A stretch of DNA of 64,000 bases from Amyloporia xantha (lineage: Eukaryota > Basidiomycota > Agaricomycetes > Polyporales > Adustoporiaceae): contig JAYKKR010000001.1 in the NCBI GenBank assembly GCA_036971615.1, forward strand, positions 3,720,001-3,784,000. Reading direction: 5' to 3'. Below the pieces are notes generated by a model. That model did no database searches. It saw only the letters and a program-made list of their open reading frames with translations, and was not told the DNA's origin. This document shows positions 53,602 through 64,000 of this stretch, one piece after another. A program made the translations under genes and the position numbers. How positions within the stretch are numbered: the first letter of the stretch is position 1; every line of letters begins with the position of its first letter.

Positions 53602-55454
53602 ATGACAAACCCGTCGGGGTCGTCAACTTCACGCCGCACTCGAACCGCTAGTGTGGCCTCTTCACCGAACCGGCCGAAGAGCACTATGTTGGGCGAATCG
53701 AGAGCACCCATTGACAGTATTGAACGAGCTAAAGCCGTCCTCGAAAGCAAGCAGCTAATCCCGCTGAACCAAGACCCGAATATCGAAGCGCTCTATACAG
53801 GACTTCTGCACCTGGCGGACAGTGCGAGCAGTGCGACGGTCAAAGAGGCCCTCTGCGCCTTTGCAGCCTACGCTAAGTGCATCAATACAGCTGCTCTGGC
53901 CACCGACATCGATAAGAAGACGAAGGCGACATGGTCTCTTCTGGACGGGCAGGCCGAACGTCTCGAGCAGGTCCACATGAACTTGGACGGCTGCTTAAAC
54001 AACGCAGCTACACAGGTGCGTAAATTGGAATCCTTACATTCTACACTGTCCCGGGAGGTAGAAGCGATGGTGGCGAGAGCAATGGAGGGCCTGGAAAGCT
54101 CGGCGAAAGACGTAGTCACCAAAGTGAAGGAGCAGGTGGCAGAGGCGGCGGCAGGAAAGGACAACGGGGAAGGCGGAGGTGCACACCCGGAGTCCTATGC
54201 CGCAGCGGTGCGACAGACGCTGCCGGTGTCGCATGCCACTACCCTCGCGCGCGAGGACGTCCGTGCGAAGCAGGTGCTGGTGGATGGCGCGCCGGTGACA
54301 TTGCCTGATGGTTCCCGCCTCACAGAAGAAATGCTTCTGGAGAAGGCGAAGGTCGCGTGGGATGGACTGGATGCCGCAACGATGGGGGCGCCGGCAAAGG
54401 CAGCTTTCACATCGGTTCGCCGCCTTCCGAATGGCGGGGTACTTTACGAGATGGACTCGGCAGAGGCAGCCAGATGGCTACAACACCCCGATAACATGCG
54501 GGCATTTGTAGCGAGGTACGGCGGAGAGTCGACAACGATACGGACACGAACTTACCCGATCCTGGTGGAGTTCGTGCCCGTATCATTTCCCGTTGACCGC
54601 GATGCAGCACTGCGGGTGACTGAGCAACGAAACAACTGGGACGAGGGTGATATAGTGGAAGCTAGCTGGATCAAGCCGATAGCGCGGCGGGCGGAAGGAC
54701 AGGGCTCCGCCCACCTCATTATAAAGCTCCGCTCAGCGAGGACAGCTAACATCGCATTGCGATATGGGCTGGTCATTGCAGGAAAGAAGGTTTTGCGCGG
54801 AAGCTATTGCGAGAACCGCGTCGATGCCTGCGTTGCCAGGGCATAGGCGTCGGGCATCTCGCCGCGGAATGCAAACATGCACAGGAGGTCTGTGGATCCT
54901 GTGCGCAGAACCATCCCACAGCCGAATGTACAGCTCACGAAAGTGAGTACCGCTGCGCAAACTGCAAGGTTGCTGGCCATGCGGCGTGGGATAGGTTATG
55001 CCCTGCGTTTGTCGTGGCTACGAAGCGACGCCAGAAGGTAAAGGATAGCAATAGCTATCGTTTCTACCCGATTGCCAATGATCCCACTTCCTGGGAGCTG
55101 GTCCATGACCTCTCCGATTTTGACGGTGACAATGCACCTCGGCATGAGATGGCTGACCCCCTAATTATGCGACGAAAGCCAAGGTCATGGGGAGATGATG
55201 AGGAGGAGGAGGCCCTATGGGAACTCCCCTCTGGAGGGAAACATAAGGGGGCAGCGACGGGTACTAACCGAATTCCTATTGCGACGACTCGTCAGCAACC
55301 TAGTGCTCCACAGAATTTCCGAGGACGTGACAACCTACGACAAACGACCCTAACACAGGACTCAAGTGGGCAATGGGCAAATGCGAGATCACTGAGCCGT
55401 GGGCAAGGACCAAACCGACAGACTTCAATGTATTTCCAACCTAATGCAAATTAA
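53602..55454 (+). pseudogene. LINE ORF1, gag-like with zinc knuckles, frameshifted
   Basis: RNA-binding gag-like protein of the retroelement. The frame from ATG 53602 encodes a Ser/Arg-rich lead, a helical part (KATWSLLDGQAERLEQVHMN) and an RRM-like part, and stops at 54844. The knuckles are in another frame that overlaps it: CLRCQGIGVGHLAAEC, CGSCAQNHPTAEC and CANCKVAGHAAWDRLC, ending at TAA 55452. The two frames cross near 54808-54820, so one base has been lost or two gained. No slippery heptamer is visible at the crossing, so programmed frameshifting is unlikely. Confidence 0.8.
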
Positions 55455-55467
55455 CAACCAGGCAGCG

Positions 55468-58428
55468 ATGCTCAAGATTGGCCAACTGAACATGAATAAA
55501 TCTAATATTGCGCAATCTGCCTACTTACATATGATTACTGATCTCGATATTGTATTACTGCAGGAACCACATATTGACTTCCTCAAGAACTCTCGGGCAT
55601 CACAGCAATGGCGACCAGTATACCCTCCTCGACACAAAGATCGGAAAGAGATGACCTGATCCATAACTATGGTGAATGCCACGACTCTCCACTAATTGCT
55701 GGACAGCAATACTGGTTGATTCCCCTGATGTGACAGGTATTGCCGTGCGCACACATATGGGAACAATCAACATTTTCAACATCTACAATGATCAAGAGCA
55801 CGATGACAACTTACGAGCACTGGCTCGAGCCACTCGACAACTAGAACACCAGAACTCGGATGCCGAGCCGCAGCACATATACTGGGCAGGTGACTTCAAC
55901 CGACATCACCCCCTATGGGACGACGAGGGCAACAATCACTTATTCACGGATAAGTACCTCGACCAAGCACAACCTCTCATTAACCTGCTTAGCTCATTTG
56001 ATCTCACCATGCTTTTACCCGCAGGTATACCCACTTTAGAAGCTTCACGGACCAAGAACTACACACGCCCCGACAATGTCTTTGGTTCCGAAGAACTTGT
56101 GAACGCAGTCGTCCAGTGTGACGCAGACCCTGGCCGCCGCCCTCCAAACACTGACCACATACCCATCGTCACTGTCCTCGACGTGTCAGTTCCACTTGCA
56201 CCTGTGTCAGAACGACGGAACTTCCGCCAAGTCGACTGGATGGACTTCCACGCCTGCATGCAGCGTAAGTTGGAGGATACTCCACTCTCAACCGCAGAGA
56301 TCAAATCAGTTGAAGAATTTGATGCATCACTGACTGCACTGATGAGTCTCATCGAAGAGGTCATACAGGAAAATGTGCCAATCTCTAAGCCTTCGCCGTT
56401 TGCAAAACGTTGGTGGTCGAAGGAGCTGGACGGCTTACGGAGACAGGTAAACAGATTGGGTAGTCACTCATACCAGCTACGTTCCTTCCCAGAACACCCA
56501 GTGCACAAGGAGTACAAGTGGGCCCGCAACCGCTACGGCGACAAGATTCGCATGGCAAAGAAAGAGCACTGGGAGGCCTGGCTGGACAATGCGGATATGA
56601 AGTCAGTCTGGACGATCAGCAAATATATTCGGGGTGGCTCCTCAGACGGTGGAAAGACGCGGGTACCTCCATTACAGGACCCTAACAAGAAGGGGACCCC
56701 TGCTGCTGACAACGAAGAGAAAAGCAAGATCCTGTACAACTGCTTTTTCCCATCCGCAGGTGATGTGCAGACAGTATTCGATGATGCTGAGTATCCACCC
56801 TCTGCATTCTTCTTCGATGAGATAACCGACTCGCAGATACGCCTCGTTGTCCAGCGCCTCAAGGAATTCCGTGCACCAGGCCCAGATGGGGTCCCAAACG
56901 AAGTATATAAGCGGTGTATTGACCTACTGCTTCCATTTCTAGGTCGACTTTTCCGGGCAACATTCAAACTGAAATACTACCCTGAGGCATGGAAGGTATC
57001 CAACACGGTTGTCCTGCGGAAGCCTGGAAGAGAGGACTATTCTGTTGCAAAGTCTTACCGACCAATCGCTCTCATGAACTGTATTGGGAAGATCCTCTCC
57101 TCCTGTGTTGCTGAGACGATGACCTTTGAACTTGAAGTCAATGATCTCCTGCCCAAACACCACTTTGGAGGTCGGCCCGGCCGAACAACAACTGACTCCC
57201 TGCACCTGATGGTCAAAACAATAAAGGATGCGTGGAGATCTGGTAATGTGGTTTCCATTCTCTTCCTCGATGTTGAAGCGGCCTTCCCCAGTGCAGTGCC
57301 GGAGCGTCTCCTTCACAACATGCGCCAAATGGGGATCCCGAAAACAATCGTGGACTGGATCCGGCTCAAAATGACAGGCCGTAAGACACGACTCATGTTC
57401 GATGATTTCGTTTCGGAACTCTTTGAGCTGTTTAGTGGCATTGATCAGGGTGCCCTCTCTCTGTGATCTTGTATATGATCTACAATGCTGGCCTCCTCCA
57501 GTGCGCACGGAAAGAGGAGAACGAACTGGCACTTGGCTACATTGACGATGTTTCAGTGATTGCAACTGGGAAGACATATGAAGACACACATCGGAAGCTG
57601 CGTGAATTTATGGAACGGGAGGACGGGGCCAACCATTGGTCCATCACGCACAACTCTAAGTTTTCCATTCCCAAACTTGCGCTACTGAATGCTGACTCAC
57701 GTCGTAAATCGGGCCTAGGGCCCATCTTACAGCTGGAAAATGGAACAATAAACCCATCCAAATCCGTGAAGTTTCTCGGAGTGCATGTTGATCGCAGCCT
57801 CAGATTTCAGGAACAGGCCAACTATGCGCTCAGAAAAGGAACTACCTGGGTTGCGCAATTCGGTCGTCTTGCACGGCCCTCAAAAGGTGTCTCCTCGCGG
57901 TATATGAAGCAGTTATATACGGCGATTGCAGTCCCGGCAATGCTATACGCTGCGGACGTATGGCTGACCCCGCAACGTTCCATTCCAGGTAGGAAGAAAC
58001 GGTATGGCTCCGTCGGAATGATCAGAAAGCTGGCCCGAGTGCAACGCCAGGCAGGACTCATGATCATGGGAGCCATGCGTACGACAGCCTCAGACGTCCT
58101 CGACGCTCATGCGAACCTACTTCCCTTCCACCTCCTTGCTGACAAGACCATTTTTCGTGCTGCGACCCGTCTTTGTACCCTCCCTGCCACCCATCCGTTA
58201 CACAAGCACATTAAGAAGGCTACACGATATGTCAAGAGACACCGCTCCCCGCTCCACGAGATCTTCGAAGCCTATCAGCTCCAGCCTTCTTCCATTGAGA
58301 CTATCACAGCGCAACGCTTTCACCCATCGTGGCAACCGCGTTTTGGCACATCCATTGCGAGCGGAAAAGAAGCAGCCATCGAGGAGGAGGAGGGACTTCA
58401 GTTGGGCAGATTGAACTGCATGTCATAA
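55468..58428 (+). pseudogene. LINE ORF2, endonuclease and reverse transcriptase, broken
   Basis: Starts at ATG 55468, 13 bases after ORF1. The endonuclease motifs are QLNMNKSN, VLLQEPHIDF, YWAGDFNRHHPLWDDE, YTRPDNVF and NTDHIPIVT. The RT motifs are PGPDGVPNEVYKR, SYRPIALMNCIGKI, FGGRPGRTTTDSLH, LFLDVEAAFPSAVPERLL, the QGxxLS region and YIDDVSVIA with the catalytic DD pair. Lesions: a TGA at 55657-55659 after RKEMT where an Arg codon (CGA) would fit, a shift near 55670, and a shift at about 57450-57465 (DQGALSL stop; then ILYMIYNAGLL in the next frame). It ends EGLQLGRLNCMS. Confidence 0.85.
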
Positions 58429-58600
58429 TACCTCACGGCTCGATACAACTGTCCCCTCCAGATGCATCCGAACCACACAAAGCCAAATATATGAAGTCCC
58501 GATACAACTACCACTTCCAGATACATCTGACCCCGTCACTTCCTGTCTACATTTACATACCCAACGCGATCACATTGCGACACTGTTAGCAACCGGATGC

Positions 58601-59154
58601 ATCCGTCCCTTGCACCGAGTCATACATCCTGCCCCTTGTATCCGCCTTTCACATTCACATACCTCCCTCAGTATACATTAGAAGTGTCCAATATTAATAA
58701 TATGAGCCGACTCACTCGCGTCCGCTCCTCATCCCATTGCTCGCGCTCGCACCCAGGTTCCGCAAAATCAAATGAATTGTCATGCCTTCCGGCAACAGTA
58801 TATCAGCCGCCGTCTCGCCTGCTGAACGTGACACATACCGCCTCCATAAGCCCCTCGAAATAGCTCGCACACTTATCTCCTAAGCGTTCATGTCGTCGAG
58901 CCTGCCTACTTCCTGTTACTTGGCGTCCAATGACTCTAACCGAAACATCACTTACTTGCGCGCGTATGCCGCCCAGCCCAGCCTCCCGCCACGCTCATGC
59001 CCCTCCGCCCGTTCCTCCCACATCTGACGGCAATGACGGAAAAAGCGGATCGTTCGTCTCATTTCCTCTTGCAATAGTAATACTTGTTCACTCCACCGCT
59101 GCTTCAATGCGCTTCGACGGAACCAGTGCACGCGCATCGCTACACGCCTGCCTG
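58601..59154. other. Spacer between LINE and KDZ transposase gene
   Basis: Sequence with scattered GATGCATC and ACATACC strings. I see no frame continuing from the LINE and no copy of the missing SDR last exon. Confidence 0.35.
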
Positions 59155-62100
59155 TCAACCATCCATCCACATGGCCCCAAATGCGCGCGGCTTACCATCT
59201 TCAAGGAAACCCCTTATGGCCTCGTTGTTCTTGTTCTCCACAAATCCAAAGTCTTCCCAAATCCAGGATGGTACCTTTTTGCTGCTCCCGATCTCCTCGT
59301 CGTCAGTGTACATAACAAAGGGGACCACGTCTGCACGTTTGAGTGCACGATACCTCCCGTCGTCGCCCCCCATCCCCAGCCGCATCAGCACCCTCCGTAC
59401 TCGCCTGTACAGTTGTGCTGCTTTTTCCACCGCCTTTTCCTTCCGCCGGATCTTGTTGATCGCTCTCGTGTTAGCAATCTGGCCACTCACGTTCCGCCTC
59501 TGCCACTTGAAGCCAAACGAAGTGATCAGGTGCGTCCGCACGTCATCGAGCGCGTCGTTCGCTTGGCCTTCGCGTAATCGCCTCTCGACCTCCACCGCGC
59601 GTTTCATGCATGCTTGCTTCAATATAGCGGCGTCATAACTTGACGGCAGCTCAATCCGCCTCTCTTCCACTGCCTGCCAAGCCGTGCCCCGGACTCTCCC
59701 CAAGCGCGGTCTCTGGGCGCCACCTTTGCGTTTGCGCTTCCGGCCTGGTACGGTTGACTCGCGTCCTGTAGCCTCGGTTACCTCGTTTTCCTGCTCATCC
59801 TTCTTGCCCTCGCCCGCCCCCGCCCCCTCGTGGTCGTCGTGGTCGTCGTCCTCGTCGTCCTCGTCCTCATCCTCGTCGTCCTCGTCACTCCCGTCCTCGT
59901 CACCACCTGTCTTCACCGTCACGGTTCCACGGCCTACCTCTGCTGCCTCGCTTTCCACCCGCCTGGCCGCTTCGTCCACGATCGGAGTCGCGTATCGCTC
60001 ATACAGTTCCCGCCATGCCTCAAATCGAGTCTCGAATCGCTCCTTCTGTTCCCAAACGTCTTCGGGCACGCCTTCGCCCTCTTGAGTGTTCCCCAGATCC
60101 TCTAAGAGTCTGCCCCTGCACAAACCATTAGCGCATAGAGCATTGTCATGTGCATTTGGCATGAGTCACCTAAGTTCTTGCAACTCGATACCCTCCTCGA
60201 TTGCCCCAACTAGCCCCGAGTAACCGCTGCCGCCGTCGGCGCCGTCTTGGTTCAAGTGCGCCAAGATCTCTTTCTGTGTAAGTACTGGGCGTCTGTCAAT
60301 GAAGCCGCTCAAGCACAAGCTCCGCACGTACCGTTTTCCTTACGGGGCTCATACGGGTTATCAATATCTTTATGATTTTCTATGTGCACGATCCTCGTCT
60401 GCCATTCTCTCTCTTCCTGTCGCCAAGCCGTCAGTTTTTCGCCACTGATGCCAGCTTCCACCTTCCGTAAATGTTCACCCGCCACGGCGGCTTGTTGAAT
60501 GGCCTGGCGATATTTTTGCGCCAGCTGCCTGCCTGCCGAACAATATCAGTGATTGCCATAGAACTTTAGCTCCGCCACCTACCAATGTCATGCACCCGTC
60601 TCACATTCATGTCGGAGTGGTGGTCGTTGATGACATCATGACGATGCCCGCCCGACATCTCGCGGGTCCGTGCCCCCAGGGCGTTGAGTGTCGCCCAGAT
60701 GCGCTCCGGGGCCTCTCCGTCCGTCATGCCCATTCCCGGTAACCAATAATAAGAAAACTTGTAGCGGCATGCGGCGGTATGTGCTGGCAAGTGAAACTTG
60801 CCGACCGCTGCCAGCGTCCACGGGAAATACGTCTCCTGGATAGATCGGAGACCCGACACGGTCCGGCGGAACCACGCCATCCGCGATGCGAAATTAATGC
60901 GGTATTGACAGTTGATGTCGTAGCCGCTCACATGCACGCGCAACAGCATCCATCGCTGCAGCCCCGAGAGCATTGCGAAATCTACGTTCGCAAAGCTAAA
61001 TCTGTTATTGGCTCTTCGATCGGGGCACGTGCTATATCGCACTTACCGCTCGCCTTTTTGCAAATCGACTCCTCCGCCAGGTAAAACGAACATATGTCTC
61101 GCACATGACAGACCTACTGTGCCCGACACTTTGCCCCAGTACCCACCATATCCCATTGCACCGAATTTATGACATGTACTGGGCTGAACACTCATTAGTG
61201 CGGCCCCTCGCGTGGGGTGTTGGCATGCAATTCACCTCGGCTTCCATTGGTCCCAGATATTTCTGGTATTCTTGGAAGTCCTTCTCATTCGCAAAATAAC
61301 CGGCACCCAGGCTCAACGCAAAATCTTCGGGGTCCGTCGCCTTGTCCCGTTGATTCTGATGGAAATTGCCGTCAACAGTGTGGAACAGAGCATCGAGGTA
61401 CCTAAGGGGCTGTCAGTTTGATGGCACCCGCAGTCTGCCACTGATCTTACTGCAATTCCTTGGGCCGTTGTTTCCAGGCAGGATCCATATTGATTCCAGG
61501 TTGGGGGCATGCTGGACATAACACTGCAAGACTCCCGCTCGTTAGATCACGCCCTGCCTGGATCCCTGCGCGCTTCACCGCGCGCACGAAAGTGAATTCG
61601 CGCATGGCGGTCATGAATTCCCGATACCGATCCTGCCCGCTTGTCAGAGTCCCAGCCTACGAACATTGCCTGGTCACTCACTTTGACATGGTCCGGGGAA
61701 CACGTTATCCGTGCTTCGCCGTAAGAATGTGAAATAGTCATGCGCGTTCAGCTGGGCTTGCAGAGAGAGGAGATGGAAGTCACGGAGCATGTTGATGCTG
61801 AATGCCGTGAGGGGCGTTTCCCATGACCCAGGCCATAGCCCATATGTGATGAGCTGGATGGCGTCAGGCACCGGGCCCTCACCCTCGTTCTCCAACCGAC
61901 AGCGGCAAAAACGCATGCCCAATTCATGGACGCCGTGGTCATGGACCACAGTCATTGGACGGGCCTGGGTCAGAGCCAAAGGGCACTTTTGTCCCTTGTG
62001 CCCCAAGTTAAGCACCAGCCCCAAATCGCCCAGGGTGCGCCTGTGCCAAAATCGTCGCTCGCGGTCCCACTCTTCTACCCGATGAAAAGGCAGACGCGCG

Positions 62101-62746
62101 TGATCAGCGCATATGCATGTCGCGCATAACACAGGGGCATCCAAACAATCAAAACACCGAAACCGAACGTGAGCAAGGCCGCGCCGCAGAGCACCCTGGG
62201 CACTGCTCCTCAATGCCTTCACCACTTTCGCGCAACAGGAAGGCATTGGTGGCCCTCGCGGCCCAATGATCGAGAAATTGAGCCATTCGGGCAGAGGGGG
62301 CCTGAGTGGGTTAACGTTTCTCTCCAGGTTTCGAGTAGAAATCCATGCCGACGTACCACAGTGTTATTGATGCGAGCTTTCTTCGCCCCAGGGATGTCCT
62401 TGGTCCCAGGCGCAGGTGGGCTTACGTGCCGCCCACTCGAGCTCGCTGCTGGTTGATCGCCACCCGCTAGCCCACTGGGCTCAAACCCGAGCACCGTCGA
62501 ACTGTCCATCTGGGTGCTCATAGCCTGTGGCACCCCAGACGAGGTGGTCACCACACGCCCCTCATCCACAGTAGCGGGCCATGAGACTGCTGGCAGTGGA
62601 GGATGTCTCTTCAGGCTGGCAAAGGGATCCATTCTTGCACGCATTCGCGGGCCATCACCTGATCCTCTCTGCGAGAAAAATGCGCCCGCATTCCCGAAAC
62701 GTGCACCCGCAGTCGATGCGGATTTTGAGGGGGAGCGAGGAGCCAT
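59155..62746 (-). CDS. KDZ transposase with N-terminal CxC2 cysteine cluster
   Basis: KDZ (Kyakuja-Dileera-Zisupton) transposases are DNA transposases expanded in Agaricomycetes. Proposed start MAPRSPSKSAS at 62746; exon 1 ends at 62357; a 55-nt intron leads to MAQFLDHWAARATNAFLLRE at 62301. The CxC2 cluster has EEQCPGCS, RFRCFDC, VLCATC and HARLPFHRVEEW. Then come YREFMTAMREFTFVRAVKRA, CPACPQPGIN, the first catalytic segment VDGNFHQNQ, RHMFVLPGGGVDLQKGER, FANVDFAMLSGL, VSGYDINCQYRIN, FHLPAHTAACRYKFSY and TDGEAPERIWATLN, TREMSGGHRHDVIND. A long acidic and basic tail ends FGAMWMDG at 59155. Many short introns split it. A one-base shift near 62190 separates CPGCSAA from GLAHVRFRCFDC. Exons between 61740 and 60170 are approximate. 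Element ends were not found. Confidence 0.82.
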
Positions 62747-64000
62747 GAGGGCATTGGCCAGGTCTCCGCGGCGAGAGGAAAATCGTCGCTCATCACGTGC
62801 TCCATGATGCTCAGGCCCAGCAGCGGCAGGCCGCCCAACACTCATGTGTACACGGGCAGGGGCCTGACGATCTTGCTAGTGTCCTGGCGCATGCGATTGG
62901 CCACACGAAATGCAATCAGGGCCTCGACGATGTAGGCTAGCTCATTCGGCGGCCACGCTGCATAACGTGGCTCACAGAATAGGCCTGCGCGGTTTCCCTG
63001 ACCACGCGGACACGCATCGCGCGCGGCTTGCAGGCGGCGGGGAACTGTCTGCCTGGAGAGCGGAGAGATCTCCCACCTGGTCAGTGAAATGCGAATCCCC
63101 GGGGAAGTCAATGCTCAGGCTGAGCTCACCCGGCGATTCCTGTGCATACCAAGCCACGCCGTGAGATTGTCTCACTTGTTCTCCTGGTGACGACGGGTGC
63201 GCAGAGAGCGAGGGGCTCAAACCTGCAGTTCCGTTGCGATGGAAGAGTGGTTCTAATGTCATGTTAGCGGCTCCATGGCTGTAAAGTGCGGGGCAGTGTG
63301 ACACGGCGCGCGGGCAGCGCCGCGCAGCGCCGCAAGGCAGTGACGGGCACTGGATGACGCGATCCTACTACTCTCCAACATAGAGGGCGACGCGAGGAGG
63401 AAGCACGAGCGGCTACAGCCTCGCCTGAGTGAGGGCACATACATGACATCCTTTGAACTGGGTCACGCGGTAATCATGGCCACTGGAAGCGCTCAATAGC
63501 AGGTTCCGATTGGCTCGCGATGGGGCGAAAAGCATTAACTGAACTTTTGCCTCCGCTACCCCGCGTTGATTGAGAGTAGGCGCCAAGACGTTGTATTCCG
63601 CGACCTCAACAGCCCTGCGCCTGGCCCGAGATTCGTCTGCTCCCTGGTGCTACGTGGCCACTGCGTGTCTCGCGTGACGCAAATCGGACTGGGTCACATC
63701 GACGCGACACGACTAGTATTCTTGGGTACGAGCAACAATTGCCTACGGCTACGCGATTTCACTATTGCAGACCGATCACTAACTTATCACTGCCTCTTTC
63801 CAGCGCACGGGGGTCTGTCTACGGCACTCGTGTGAGCGCGCTCCTATCTACGCGTGTGACTCGTGGCGCAACTAGAGCACCAGATGGCTTCCCCAGCTTT
63901 GGCCGAGCGTGCGCGCGGGCATGTGTTCACGTCCTACGATGAGGTCCTGGGCGCAGTGTCCAGTCGGTGCGAGCAATCTCTCCGATGGTCGGATTGCCGT
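62747..64000. other. Right end of window, nothing recognised
   Basis: GC-rich sequence with short frames on both strands. The minus-strand piece NELAYIVEALIAFRVANRMR (about 62950-62890) looks coding-like but has no start, partner exon or family that I can name. It lies upstream of the KDZ gene and could belong to the same element. GCAGCGCCGCGCAGCGCCGC is a short repeat at about 63314-63333. Confidence 0.3.

Larger units (their letters stand above)
53421..58600 (+). mobile_element. Non-LTR (LINE-type) retrotransposon, APE class, degenerate
   Basis: Two coding regions in the order expected for Tad/I-like fungal LINEs: a gag-like ORF1 with CCHC knuckles and an ORF2 with apurinic endonuclease and reverse transcriptase. 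It begins about 53421, where SDR homology ends, and its 3' part fades after the ORF2 stop at 58428. No poly(A) tail or clear target duplication was found, so the 3' end is approximate. At least three frameshifts and one nonsense codon interrupt the ORFs, so the copy is not autonomous. No RNase H domain was recognised after the RT. Confidence 0.88.

Noticed and set aside
54780..54850. Programmed ribosomal frameshift between the two gag frames of the LINE
   Set aside because: No slippery heptamer or obvious downstream structure at the crossing, and the copy has other random lesions, so a simple indel is more likely.
1..64000. CRISPR array, bacterial operons, prophage or plasmid origin
   Set aside because: Spliced eukaryotic genes throughout; no regularly spaced direct repeats were seen.

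Overview
The window is a stretch of nuclear genome from a basidiomycete fungus, most likely an Agaricomycete. Genes are split by many introns, mostly 46-77 nt long, and the coding parts are GC-rich with Ser/Pro-rich low-complexity tails. Typical Agaricomycete families are present: F-box-like/LRR proteins, clustered SDR oxidoreductases, a KDZ transposase with a CxC2 cysteine cluster, and a Puf4/Mpt5-type RNA-binding protein. Gene models were built by eye from open frames, GT(GC)..AG sites, phase agreement and conserved motifs. No database search was run.

Layout. 1-295: acidic C-terminus of a partial gene (+). 1934-5655: PUF-family RNA-binding protein (+, 12 exons). 6137-7578: unresolved, possibly decayed gene (-). 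8389-11018: Ca2+/calmodulin-dependent-type kinase (-, 10 exons). 12416-14784: chromodomain + pre-SET/SET/post-SET H3K9 methyltransferase of the Clr4/SUV39 type (+), with three tiny exons and one apparent frameshift. 15051-16079: orphan cullin N-terminal repeat protein (-). 16229-17780: 1.55-kb element with 263-bp inverted repeats. 18317-19952: F-box-like protein 1 (-). 21248-21966: second nested inverted-repeat element. 22588-23943: TRAPP subunit TRAPPC5/Trs31 (-), divergent from a BTB/POZ gene at 24420-28040 (+). 28468-29025: TA-flanked MITE. 29257-30866: frameshifted paralogue of F-box 1 (+). 31353-32512: class 1A dihydroorotate dehydrogenase (+). 33128-34578: HMG-box regulator (-). 37213-38880: F-box protein 3 (+). 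39048-42549: two tandem SDR genes (-). 43355-43818: small MED9-like protein (+). 44294-45916: Kre9/Knh1-like membrane protein (+). 47281-48456 and 49099-51155: two Ser/Pro-rich proteins of unknown function (+). 51950-53523: a third SDR whose last exon is cut by a non-LTR retrotransposon (about 53421-58600). 59155-62746: KDZ transposase (-). 62747-64000: nothing recognised.

Themes. Housekeeping regulators (PUF, CaMK, Clr4-like methyltransferase, TRAPPC5, mediator) sit among accessory material: three F-box-like genes plus a cullin N-terminal fragment that could act on SCF ligases, duplicated SDRs, and at least five mobile or fold-back elements. Splicing is unusual: exons of 7, 7, 9 and 22 nt, start codons alone in their exon, and two GC-AG introns sharing the same ten-base donor. 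Several otherwise good genes carry single-base frame breaks, which could be assembly indels or real decay. I found no clear novel biochemical system. The strongest unusual signals are the micro-exon architecture, the orphan cullin with F-box paralogues, and the retroelement-truncated SDR.
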